Source: Victivallis vadensis (lineage in GTDB: Bacteria > Verrucomicrobiota > Lentisphaeria > Victivallales > Victivallaceae). From it: a DNA stretch of 64,000 bases. Under the pieces are notes generated by a model that worked only from the letters and a program-made list of their open reading frames with translations, did not search any database and had not been told where the DNA came from. A program made the position numbers and the translations under genes. The stretch lies in NCBI RefSeq assembly GCF_003096415.1, contig NZ_QEKH01000004.1, forward strand, positions 62,001 through 126,000, in the 5' to 3' direction. Numbering within the stretch: the stretch's first letter is position 1; every line of letters begins with the position of its first letter. Shown here in pieces: positions 32,530-40,839 of this stretch.

Positions 32530-35445
32530 ATGAAGCATCTTCAACCTCTCTATGCCGTCTCCGCGCTGCTGCTCGCCACGGCCTGTCCGGCGGCGGAGCT
32601 GGCGGCCCCGCGCCCGTGGCTCGCATTCGACCGGTATGAACAATACCGCCCCTCCTTCTATTCCGGCAAGGGAAAGCTGGAAAACGTCTCCGGCGGCGTC
32701 CGCCTGACCGGCGACACCCGCACTTTCGTGCTGCGGGACCGGAAGTTCCTGATCCACAGCCATAATTCACCGGAGGCGGCGCTGTTCGACTGCGAGCTGG
32801 CCTCCTCCAACCCGGTCAAGGTCGTGATCTCCGGCACCGCCGACGGCAAGCCCTTCCGCAGCGCTCCCGCCGAACTCCGCCCCGGCATGAAGCAGCTCCG
32901 GGTGGAACTCGGCAAACCGGGACTTCTGGCCGTTTCCGGGCTGGAAATCCTCAATCCGGGCGGCAAACTCGACCTGACGCTCCGCCGCGCCGCACTGGAA
33001 TACGCGACGAATCCGGCACAGGCGCTGCTGGTCGCCCCCGCCCTCCCCTCCCGGCTGGCGATCCTGAATCCCGGCGAACCGGTACGGCTCAGCGTGACCA
33101 ATCCGACCGCTGAAACCATCAGCTTCACGATCGACGGCAAACTGACCCACTTCTACGGGAAAGCCCTTCCCTTCCGGGCGGAGCAGAAACTCGCACCGGG
33201 CCAAAGCGCCACCGTGTCCGTCCCGGAGCTGCCCGCCCTGAACGGACACTGGCAGCTCGACTGGACCGTCCGCTCCGGCAGCGACGCCGCGACCGGCAAG
33301 GCGGGACTTGCGATCCTGCCCGCCCTGCCCGCCTATCAGGCGAAGCCGGACGACTTCAAGTTCGGCGTCTGCTCCCATCCCGGACGCTGGGCGGAGGGGG
33401 AACGCGAACTTGAAGCGCAGGCGACCGCCCGTATCGGCGCGGCATACGTGCGTACCGGCGTCGACTGGAGCAACATCCAGCCGACCGCAGCCCCGCCGGA
33501 CTACCGGCTCTTCGATTCGGTCGTCGACCTGTTCGCCCGGCACGGCATCGAAACGCAGGGCATGTTCGGCTTCTGCGCCCGCTGGGCCGCGCCGGAATCC
33601 ACCCGCAACGCCCCAAAGTGGCAGGAGTGGAACCGCGCCAAACCCGACCTCGACGCGTGGAAAAGCTATGTGGAGGCCACCGCCCGTCATTTTCAGGGAC
33701 GCATCCGCATCTGGGAGATCTGGAACGAACCCGATCTTCATGCGTTCAGCCACTTCAGCGCCGCCGACTACGTCGACCTCGCCCGGGTGGCCCACGCCAC
33801 GGTCAAGGCGGTCGATCCCGGCCTGACCGTATTCTCCGCCGGTTTCGCGGGGCTCAGCCCCCATCCCGGGCGGCGCGACCCGGACTATCAGTATAAAGTG
33901 ATGCGCGACGGCAAGCAGTATTTCGACGTGCACGCCTATCACGGCCACAGCAACTACGCGACCTACGCCCGGCAGATCGACGAGCGACTGCTGCCGCTGC
34001 GGGAAAAGGCCGGCGTCACGATTCCGTGGTACGCCAATGAAACCGCGGTCAGCGCGATCGGCGGCACCGAGCGCGAACAGGCTTCGGCGCTGTTCAAGAA
34101 GCTGCTCTTTTCGTGGAGCCGGGGCGCGATCGGCTACAACTGGTACGACCTGCGCAACGACGGCTTCACCGCCACCGACCCGGAACACCATTTCGGACTC
34201 CTGACCCACGATTTTCAGGCCAAGCCGGTGCTGAGCGTCTATCATACGCTGGCCCGCTGTTTCCGGGGCGCGCGGTTCGAGCGCAACCTCGAACTGCCCG
34301 AAGGGTGCGTCGGCTTTGAATTCAGCAACGGCCCCGACCGGCTGCTGGCGGTCTGGAACGAGGCCGATACCGCGACCGGCCCCATTCCGGTACTCACCGA
34401 CGCCCGCCGCGCCGAACGCATCGACCTGATGGGCAACGCCGTCAACCAGCCGCTCGCCGCCGGGCTGACGCTGCTCGACCTGACCGCCGCGCCCGCGATT
34501 CTCCGGCTCGAAAACGCGAAGCGGGCCGAACTCAAGCCGGAGCTGATCAGCTTTGAATCCGGCGCCGTCGTGCCCGGCCAGCCTTTCGCGTTGACGCTGA
34601 CGCTCGCCAATCCGACCGGCAAAGCCGCCGATTTCAAACTCGCATTCCGGCCGAAAAAGGGCATCACGCTGACCCCGGCCGAAACCACGGTACATGCCGC
34701 TCCGGGGCAGAAGCAGGTAGTGACCGTGAACGGGAAAGCCGCCGCTGACAGCCGCCCGGACCGGGTACGGCTTGCCTACAGCCTCGCCGGGACTCCGTTC
34801 CACGGTGAATTCGACGTGCCGCTCCGGGCCGCGACCCGCATTCCCGCCGGTGACGGCAACTACCGCCGGAAGCCGGACTTCCGGCTGGACCGTCCCGCTC
34901 AGGTGGTTTCCTATTGCGAGGGTGATCCGAGCAAGCGTCATCTGGTCTGGCAGGGACCGGAGGACCTCAGCGCGGGCGTATATCTGCGCAAGGACGCCGA
35001 AGAGCTGGAAATCTACACTGCCGTCACCGACGACGTGCATGTCCAGCCCGCGACCGGCACCGACATCTGGCAGGGCGACAGCATCCAGTTCGCGCTCTCC
35101 ATCCCCGGACAGAACGGCTCCTGGAAGATCGGATTGGCCCGCCTCGCGAACGGCAGGGCGCAGACTTTCGTATGGGAAGCCCCGACCGGATTCGATCCGG
35201 CGGCCGCCACCGATGCGATCCGGCTGACCACCTTCCGCGACGACAAGGCGCACCGCACCGCCTACCGCGCCAGGCTGAAGCTCGACGCCTTCGGCCTCAC
35301 CGAACAGAGACTGCGCGACGGCATCCGCTTCAATCTGCTGATCAACGACAACGACGGTGAACTCCGGGAAGGCTTCATCCAGATCGCCCCCGGAATCAGC
35401 GAATGGAAGAACTTCGAGAAATTCCCGCTGATCGTCTTTGAATAA
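32530..35445 (+). CDS. Large secreted clan-A glycosidase with C-terminal CBM9-like domain
   Basis: 971 residues from ATG 32530, which has AAGGA upstream and begins a signal peptide (VSALLLATACPAAE). Residues ~25-270 are beta-sandwich modules. A GH39/GH5-like barrel starts at FKFGVCSHPGRW (~277); acid/base candidate Glu400 lies in IWEIWNEPD and nucleophile candidate Glu504 in WYANETAVS. A bacterial NEW3-type linker domain (~675-770) leads to a C-terminal CBM9/DOMON-like domain (~780-971, FRLDRPAQVV, WQGDSIQFALSIP). Last gene of the operon from 29382, closed by a strong terminator. Likely exported by Sec and the type II system. Substrate not determinable. Confidence 0.75.
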   Translation: MKHLQPLYAVSALLLATACPAAELAAPRPWLAFDRYEQYRPSFYSGKGKLENVSGGVRLTGDTRTFVLRDRKFLIHSHNSPEAALFDCELASSNPVKVVISGTADGKPFRSAPAELRPGMKQLRVELGKPGLLAVSGLEILNPGGKLDLTLRRAALEYATNPAQALLVAPALPSRLAILNPGEPVRLSVTNPTAETISFTIDGKLTHFYGKALPFRAEQKLAPGQSATVSVPELPALNGHWQLDWTVRSGSDAATGKAGLAILPALPAYQAKPDDFKFGVCSHPGRWAEGERELEAQATARIGAAYVRTGVDWSNIQPTAAPPDYRLFDSVVDLFARHGIETQGMFGFCARWAAPESTRNAPKWQEWNRAKPDLDAWKSYVEATARHFQGRIRIWEIWNEPDLHAFSHFSAADYVDLARVAHATVKAVDPGLTVFSAGFAGLSPHPGRRDPDYQYKVMRDGKQYFDVHAYHGHSNYATYARQIDERLLPLREKAGVTIPWYANETAVSAIGGTEREQASALFKKLLFSWSRGAIGYNWYDLRNDGFTATDPEHHFGLLTHDFQAKPVLSVYHTLARCFRGARFERNLELPEGCVGFEFSNGPDRLLAVWNEADTATGPIPVLTDARRAERIDLMGNAVNQPLAAGLTLLDLTAAPAILRLENAKRAELKPELISFESGAVVPGQPFALTLTLANPTGKAADFKLAFRPKKGITLTPAETTVHAAPGQKQVVTVNGKAAADSRPDRVRLAYSLAGTPFHGEFDVPLRAATRIPAGDGNYRRKPDFRLDRPAQVVSYCEGDPSKRHLVWQGPEDLSAGVYLRKDAEELEIYTAVTDDVHVQPATGTDIWQGDSIQFALSIPGQNGSWKIGLARLANGRAQTFVWEAPTGFDPAAATDAIRLTTFRDDKAHRTAYRARLKLDAFGLTEQRLRDGIRFNLLINDNDGELREGFIQIAPGISEWKNFEKFPLIVFE

Positions 35446-35460
35446 TTTCCCATGACAGCG

Positions 35461-35501
35461 GGACCGCCTGCCGATAACTCCGGCAGGCGGTCCTGTTTTT
35501 T
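35461..35501 (+). terminator. Rho-independent terminator of the second sugar module
   Basis: A perfect 13-bp stem (GGACCGCCTGCCG / CGGCAGGCGGTCC), 7-nt loop, then TGTTTTTT, 15 nt after the glycosidase stop. Confidence 0.9.
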
Positions 35502-35523
35502 CAAGAGAAAATCGGCAGCAGAC

Positions 35524-36273
35524 TCACTTGTCGCGCAGACGGCGGCGGGTGTCGGCGGCGATCCGCCAGAATTCCAGCAGAATCCGGGGCGCGCACCACA
35601 CTGTCAGGGTCGAACCGGAAACGTCCCGCCACTCCGGCAGCGGATACTCGTAAATCCGCCGCAGCGCCGCCCTCCGCCCGAAATACTGGATGAAACGCGA
35701 AAAAAGCTCCACATCGAAAATCCACCGCGTGACCAGCGGCTCCCGGAACAGGATTTTCGCAGTGCGAACCCGCAGCAGTTTCGCACCGCACTGCGTGTCG
35801 TAAACCGGCAGCCTCAGAAAGAGCGATGCCAGCGTCGCAAAACAGCGCCCGACCAGATGGCGGAACACCGAGCGGCGGATATCCGCGCCGAGCCGCTGCA
35901 GCCGGCAGCCGCACACGATCTCCAGCCGCGGCTTCCCCTCGAACAGCTCCGCCATCACCGGAATCAGCCGCAACGGGGTCGAAAAGTCGGCGTCCCAGTA
36001 TCCGACCAGCGGCGCTTCACTCTCAACGGCGGCCGCCATTCCGGCGCGCACCGCTTCGGCCTTGCCTCCGTTGCGCTCCAGCGTCACCACGCGGATCTGC
36101 CACGGGAAACGCTTCACCAGCTCCTCCAGCATCACTCCGGTCCCATCCCGGCTTCCGTCGTCGACGAAAACCAGCATCAGCTTCGGCTGTTCGGAGAGGA
36201 AGGCCGAAACCGCAGGCACATTCAACCGCTTCTCTTCATTGTAACAGGGAATCACGACACAGATATCCGGCAT
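35524..36273 (-). CDS. GT2 polyprenyl-phosphate sugar synthase-like glycosyltransferase
   Basis: 249 residues from ATG 36273, preceded by GGAGG at ideal spacing, inside the end of the upstream methyltransferase gene. GT-A fold: ICVVIPCYNEEKRL at the N-terminus, LVFVDDGSRDGTG near 35, ERNGGKAEAVRAGM near 70 and the metal-binding YWDADFSTPLRLI near 95. The wording matches dolichyl-phosphate glucosyl/mannosyltransferases (ALG5/DPM1 relatives), which charge a polyprenyl phosphate with a hexose. No C-terminal membrane helices. It would supply donor for the GT-C enzymes encoded just upstream in the same operon. Confidence 0.8.
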   Translation of the reverse strand: MPDICVVIPCYNEEKRLNVPAVSAFLSEQPKLMLVFVDDGSRDGTGVMLEELVKRFPWQIRVVTLERNGGKAEAVRAGMAAAVESEAPLVGYWDADFSTPLRLIPVMAELFEGKPRLEIVCGCRLQRLGADIRRSVFRHLVGRCFATLASLFLRLPVYDTQCGAKLLRVRTAKILFREPLVTRWIFDVELFSRFIQYFGRRAALRRIYEYPLPEWRDVSGSTLTVWCAPRILLEFWRIAADTRRRLRDK

Positions 36274-37004
36274 ACCGCCTCCAATGACAATCCGGGCAGA
36301 TGGAGCCCGCACGCCGCGGGAACTCCCTCCAGCACCGCTTCACAATAAAACAACCGGTGCAGCAGCGCATTCAGCCATCCGGGCGAAATCGCGCCGCCGC
36401 CGATCCCGCCGCCCGCCGATCCCCGCGCCAGTTCCAGCAGCCGCACCGGATACAGCGAACAGAAAAACGAACGGCATTCCAACACCTCCAAACCGCTCCG
36501 CTCCAGCACCGCCGCCAGATCGGCGCGGTCGTAGCGCCGGAAATGGCGCAGCCGCCGATCATGTTCCCCATACAGGCGGCTTCCGGCCGGAACCGTGATC
36601 AGCAGCACGGCTCCGCGCGGAAGCCCGCCGGCCAGCATTTTCAGGAACCCGGCATCATCCTCCAGGTGTTCGAGCACATCGAACAGCGTCACGCAGGAAA
36701 CCTCCGGCAGGATCGCGGCGTCCAGCGCCCGTTCCGCCCGGATCCGCCCCGGCGCCGCCGTTTCCAGCTCCCGCATGGTTCCGGCATCGAACGCGGCGTC
36801 CACCGCCCGGAATCTCCAGCGCGGCAGCTCTGCAGCCATCCGCCTGAGCAGATACCCGTCACCGCAGCCGAAGTCCAGCAGCGTCCCTTCCCCGCCCCCG
36901 ATCCGCCTGCGGAGCAGCCGCATCAGGAAATCCGCGCGCGCCAGCTCCCAGAAGTGGCGCGTTTGAACCGGCGTTCCGGTTCTTCCTTGTTCATTGAGAT
37001 CCAA
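36252..37004 (-). CDS. SAM-dependent methyltransferase
   Basis: 250 residues, class I fold. Motif I is LLDFGCGDGYLLRRM (~43-57); VSCVTLFDVLEHLEDDAGFLKML (~105-127) is the motif II-like DVLEH typical of methyltransferase-11/23 proteins, and EHDRRLRHFRRYDRADL follows near 148. It is translationally coupled on both sides: its start overlaps the upstream membrane gene and its end overlaps the GT2 gene by 22 nt. A role in methylating a glycan or polyprenyl-linked sugar is likely from context but unproven. Confidence 0.75.
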   Translation of the reverse strand: MDLNEQGRTGTPVQTRHFWELARADFLMRLLRRRIGGGEGTLLDFGCGDGYLLRRMAAELPRWRFRAVDAAFDAGTMRELETAAPGRIRAERALDAAILPEVSCVTLFDVLEHLEDDAGFLKMLAGGLPRGAVLLITVPAGSRLYGEHDRRLRHFRRYDRADLAAVLERSGLEVLECRSFFCSLYPVRLLELARGSAGGGIGGGAISPGWLNALLHRLFYCEAVLEGVPAACGLHLPGLSLEAVCRISVS

Positions 37005-38676
37005 GCTGCGCCTCCACCAGTTCCAGATTCCGCCGGGTCTGCCCGTCGCGCGGCTTCAGTTCCAGCACCCGCCGCCACTCCCGCGCGGCCCGCTCCCGGT
37101 CCCCGGAAAAATAACCGGCCAATCCCGCCGCGAAGTGGAGCTGGAACTCCACGCCGCTGCCGTCCGCGACCTGCTTTTCCAGCAGCGCCGCCGCTTCGGG
37201 GGCCTTTCCAACCGCCGCCAGCTTCCCCGCCGCCAGCGAATAGGCTGGCGGCAGGAAAATTTCAGGCGCGACAAAAGCATCCCGTCCATTTGAGCGCAGC
37301 ACTCCGGCCAGCTCCTCCGCCGTGGCCGCCATCCCGGCCATCAGCCGGGCGTGGGCCGCCAGCAGCACCGCGGTATTCCTGAACTGCGCATCGCGCGGAG
37401 GCTCCTGCCGGGAGGAGGCGCGGTTGAAAAGTTCGCCGGTCTCGTAGAGCAGCTCCGGCAGCTGCCGGTTGATCGCCACTTCGCCCAGCCCCTCCAGCGC
37501 GCGCTGCGCCGGATTCTCCACCGCCGCCGCGCGCCCGAACAGCAGCCGGGTATCCGAAAAAGTTTCCAGATAGAACCAGTCCGTCAGCAGATAACCGGCC
37601 AGCAGAATCCCCGCCGTCCATGCGGAAACACGCGGCAAACGGCGGAACAGCCCCCGCCCCGCCACTCCGATCCAGCACCACACCGCCGCCGACAGCAGAA
37701 AATTGTACCGTTCCGCATAGTTTGAATTGGTCAGCGCCCCGCTCGACAGCAGCGGCAGAGCAAGAAACACGAATCCGGCGGCGAACGCCATCTGGAAGCG
37801 GTTCGGCACCCGGCTTTTCCGCCCGGCCCATATCACGGCGGCCAGCACCGCCGCCGCCCACAGCAGCTCAGGAAGCATCTCCGGCAGCGTCAGGCGCGGA
37901 TGGATCGGATTCAGTGAAAACGGCCAGACCGCCCCTCCGAAATAGCGCAGCAGATTCGCCGCATCGGCGATGCCGGAGGCGTGCGAGCCGGAGAGTTCAC
38001 TGAACGTCATCGCGCTGACCAGCACCCCTCCGGCAATTCCGGCTGCGCCGACCGGCCACAGCAGCCGGAAAAGTTTTCCCCACTCGCCGGGAAAGCGGCA
38101 CCATGCGTACAGCGCCATCACGCCCGGCAGCGGCAGCGCCGACGGCTTGAACAGGAACGCAGCGAACATCAACAGCACCGTTCCGGCCCCCGCCTTCTCC
38201 CGTCGGCAATCGCGCAGAAAGGACAGGAACGCCGCCAGCGCGAACAAGGTGCACCCCATCCCCTTGCGGTCGGCGATCCACGCGGCCGTTTCGCACTTGC
38301 CCGGATTCCACGCCCAGAGCAGCGTCAGCAGCAGCGCCGCCGACGCCGGGACCCGCAGTTTGCGCAGGATCAGGAACAGCAGCGCCGCGCAGCCGCCCAG
38401 CATCAGCAGCTGCACCGCGTGGTAGCCCGGCGCCCACGTCCCGAACAGGGCGTGGTCGATCATCAGCGAGAATGTGGTCAGCGGCGTGTAGACCGTCTGC
38501 AGATTGGTGGTGAAATTGTGGAGCAGATTCGCCCAGCTCATGCCGATATACGGATTGTCGAGGATGAAGTTCGCGTCATCCCATTCATACAGGAAGCCGT
38601 AATTGAGCGACGGCAGGAAAGGCAAAATCGCCAGCAGCGCCGCCACTGCCGGGCGCCAGGCCCCGCGCCGGCTCAT
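36991..38676 (-). CDS. TMTC-like membrane glycosyltransferase, copy 2
   Basis: 561 residues from ATG 38676, which overlaps the preceding paralogue's TGA (ATGA). About ten hydrophobic segments fill residues 8-380. The first loop has FLYEWDDANFILDN, an acidic DD motif, followed by YTPLTTFSLMIDHALFG and later WAWNPGKCETAAWIADRKGMG; these correspond to the conserved loops of TMTC-type GT-C enzymes. The C-terminus (~400-561) is helical and TPR-like (AAREWRRVLELKPRDGQTRRNLELV). It is a close paralogue of the next gene upstream. Expected to transfer a polyprenyl-phosphate-linked sugar to proteins in the periplasm. Confidence 0.7.
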   Translation of the reverse strand: MSRRGAWRPAVAALLAILPFLPSLNYGFLYEWDDANFILDNPYIGMSWANLLHNFTTNLQTVYTPLTTFSLMIDHALFGTWAPGYHAVQLLMLGGCAALLFLILRKLRVPASAALLLTLLWAWNPGKCETAAWIADRKGMGCTLFALAAFLSFLRDCRREKAGAGTVLLMFAAFLFKPSALPLPGVMALYAWCRFPGEWGKLFRLLWPVGAAGIAGGVLVSAMTFSELSGSHASGIADAANLLRYFGGAVWPFSLNPIHPRLTLPEMLPELLWAAAVLAAVIWAGRKSRVPNRFQMAFAAGFVFLALPLLSSGALTNSNYAERYNFLLSAAVWCWIGVAGRGLFRRLPRVSAWTAGILLAGYLLTDWFYLETFSDTRLLFGRAAAVENPAQRALEGLGEVAINRQLPELLYETGELFNRASSRQEPPRDAQFRNTAVLLAAHARLMAGMAATAEELAGVLRSNGRDAFVAPEIFLPPAYSLAAGKLAAVGKAPEAAALLEKQVADGSGVEFQLHFAAGLAGYFSGDRERAAREWRRVLELKPRDGQTRRNLELVEAQLGSQ

Positions 38677-40385
38677 GGCATCGCCTCCGCCCGCTTCAGG
38701 TTTTCGCGCAGCCTCGCATCGCCGGGACGCAGTTCCAGAGCGGCGCGCCACTCCCGGCGCGCCCGTTCAAAATCTTTCGTCAGGAATCCGGCCAGCCCGG
38801 AAGAGAAATGCAGCTGGTATGCGTCGCCCGCCTTGCGCTTCAGCTGAAGTTCAAGAAGAGCTGCCGCTTCCGCCGCGTTGCCGTCCTGAATCAGCCGCCC
38901 CGCCGCCAGCGAATAGGCCGGCGGCAGGAACGCCTCCGGCGTGTAATAGTCGCGCGGCACGTCGGCCGCCAGATATGCCGCCAACTCCCGCCCGGCGGCG
39001 GCCTCTCCGGCCATGCTCCGGGCCAGCCGGGTCAGCAAAGTTCCCATGTCGAAATACGTTTTGCGCCGACTTTCCGGCTGAAAAGGCTGCTGCGCCAGAA
39101 AAAGCGCGCCCGCCTGATGCAGCAACCCGGGATCGCTCCGGTTCACCGCAACCAGCGCCAGCCCCTCCAGCGCCTTCGGCGCGGGGCGGTCGGCCGCGGC
39201 GGCCCTTCCGAACAGCAGCCGCGTATCCGAAAAGGTCTCCAGATACACCAGATCCGTCAGCAGGCAGCCGGCCAGCAGAATACCGGCCGCCCATGCGGAA
39301 ACGCGCGGGAAACGGCGGAAATATCTCCCGCCTGCCACGCCGATCCAGCACCACGCCACCGCCGAAAGCAGGAAGTTGTAGCGGTCGCAGTAATCCGCGT
39401 TGGTGAAGCCCCCGCTGGTCAGCACCGGCAGCGCGGTTCCCAGAAACGCCAGCGTGAACAGCAGTGAAACCCGGAGCCGCTCCCGGGAACGCCCGGCGGC
39501 GCACCACAGCCCCGCCGCCAGAACCGCTCCCCACGCCAGCTCCGGCAGCAGCGATCCCCACACGGGGCGCGGATGGATCGGATTCAGCGAAAACGGCCAG
39601 ACCGCCGCCCCGAAGTAACGCAGCACATACCGGAAATCGGGCGCACCGCCTCCGCCGGAAACCGACAAATCCCGGAACGTCATTCCCATCACCAGCAGCG
39701 CGCCCGCGCAGCCCGCCGCCATGACCGGCCACAGCAGCTTCAGCAGTTTCCGGTACTCTCCCGGATGACGGCTCCACGCGTAGAGGCACATCACGCCGGG
39801 CAGCGGCAGCACCCACGGCTTGAACAAAAAGGCGATCAGCATCAGCACCGGGGCCGCCCACCCCGCCCGCTCCCGGCGGCAGTCCCGCATGAAGCACCAG
39901 AAAGAGGCGAACGCGAAAAACGAACTGGCCAGTCCCTTGCGCTCCGCAATCCACGCGACGCTCTCGCACTTGCCCGGATTCCACGCCCACAGCACCGCCA
40001 GCAGCAGCGCCGCCGATGCCGGAATCCGCAGCCGGCGCATAATCAGGAAAAGCAGCGCACCGCAGCCGCCGTACAACAGTAAATTGACCAGATGATAACC
40101 ACCCGCCCAGTCGCCGAACAGAACATGGTCGGCCATCAGCCATACCGAAGTCAGCGGCGTATAGACGGATTGCAGGGTTGTGGTGAAGGCGTGAACCAGA
40201 TTCGGCCAGTTCAGCGCGATATGTGCGTTTTCGGTCACGAAGCCGCCGTCGTCCCACTCGTACAGGAAACCGTAACCGAGCGACGGCAGGAAAGGCAGCA
40301 CGGCGCAAACCGCCGCGACCAGCGGAAAATACCGCCGGAAACGCCGCACTGATTGCATCCACCCGGAAATTCTACCCGATTCCAT
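38673..40385 (-). CDS. TMTC-like membrane glycosyltransferase, copy 1
   Basis: 570 residues from ATG 40385, preceded by GGGAGAA. Same layout as the gene at 36991: FLYEWDDGGFVTEN, YTPLTSVWLMADHVLFG and WAWNPGKCESVAWIAERKGLA in the membrane part and a TPR-like tail (ARREWRAALELRPGDARLRENLKRAE). The two copies align along their whole length and are translationally coupled, so they arose by tandem duplication and may have diverged in acceptor or donor use. First gene of a four-gene glycosylation operon with its own promoter, directly after the type II secretion operon. Confidence 0.7.
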   Translation of the reverse strand: MESGRISGWMQSVRRFRRYFPLVAAVCAVLPFLPSLGYGFLYEWDDGGFVTENAHIALNWPNLVHAFTTTLQSVYTPLTSVWLMADHVLFGDWAGGYHLVNLLLYGGCGALLFLIMRRLRIPASAALLLAVLWAWNPGKCESVAWIAERKGLASSFFAFASFWCFMRDCRRERAGWAAPVLMLIAFLFKPWVLPLPGVMCLYAWSRHPGEYRKLLKLLWPVMAAGCAGALLVMGMTFRDLSVSGGGGAPDFRYVLRYFGAAVWPFSLNPIHPRPVWGSLLPELAWGAVLAAGLWCAAGRSRERLRVSLLFTLAFLGTALPVLTSGGFTNADYCDRYNFLLSAVAWCWIGVAGGRYFRRFPRVSAWAAGILLAGCLLTDLVYLETFSDTRLLFGRAAAADRPAPKALEGLALVAVNRSDPGLLHQAGALFLAQQPFQPESRRKTYFDMGTLLTRLARSMAGEAAAGRELAAYLAADVPRDYYTPEAFLPPAYSLAAGRLIQDGNAAEAAALLELQLKRKAGDAYQLHFSSGLAGFLTKDFERARREWRAALELRPGDARLRENLKRAEAMP

Positions 40386-40410
40386 CCAGTTCTCCCTGTC
40401 CGATTCGGAT

Positions 40411-40439
40411 AAAGTACATGTTTTCCGGCTGAATTGCAA
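40411..40439 (-). promoter_or_regulatory. Predicted promoter of the glycosylation operon
   Basis: Minus strand TTGCAA, 17-nt spacer, TACTTT, 26 nt upstream of the first TMTC-like gene. Confidence 0.45.
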
Positions 40440-40459
40440 GTTTTTTTCCGCAAATCCGG

Positions 40460-40828
40460 CTACGGACTGAGCCCGCAGAACGCCAGCGGCATGCACAGCA
40501 CGTCGTACACCAGCAGAAACGGCGCGCCGACTCCGTGGATCGCGTGGTCCACGCCGTTGCCGAACATGCCCAGCGGCGCCCCCAGCGTCATCTCCACACA
40601 GCCGAGCGGCAGCAGAAAAATATTCAGCATGTGCTTCCCGGTTTTAAGGAGATGCGCGCTGCCCGCACGCATGCTGCGGATGATGTACGGGCTTGCCTGC
40701 CGCGCCGCCTTGACCGCTATCGGAGTCAGGATCGCAATGGTCACCGGATCGATCGCCTCCGCCCGCTTCGCCGGGAAGCAGAGAAAACCGGCAACCAGCA
40801 CCGGCAGCAACAGTTTACGCGCCGTCAT
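40460..40828 (-). CDS. Small secreted protein at the end of the secretion operon
   Basis: 122 residues. A signal peptide (MTARKLLLPVLVAGFLCFPAKRAEA) is followed by a short mature chain with hydrophobic stretches: AIDPVTIAILTPIAVKAARQASPYII and LNIFLLPLGCVEMTLGAPLG, ending FLLVYDVLCMPLAFCGLSP. The PLG...PLL.YDVLCMPL phrase faintly recalls YceK/YidQ-type lipoproteins, but I do not recognise the family with confidence. It starts 11 nt after the gspK stop, so it is the last gene of the operon. A periplasmic accessory of the secretion system is possible. Confidence 0.6.
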   Translation of the reverse strand: MTARKLLLPVLVAGFLCFPAKRAEAIDPVTIAILTPIAVKAARQASPYIIRSMRAGSAHLLKTGKHMLNIFLLPLGCVEMTLGAPLGMFGNGVDHAIHGVGAPFLLVYDVLCMPLAFCGLSP

Positions 40829-40839
40829 ATCCCGCCTCC

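Noticed and set aside
32767-35253. 828-codon minus-strand frame opposite the large glycosidase
   Set aside because: Antisense shadow; no domain and it crosses the operon's coding direction.
40460-40828. Small secreted protein considered as GspS/GspN-type component
   Set aside because: No lipobox and no similarity that I can recognise to those families; kept as unknown.
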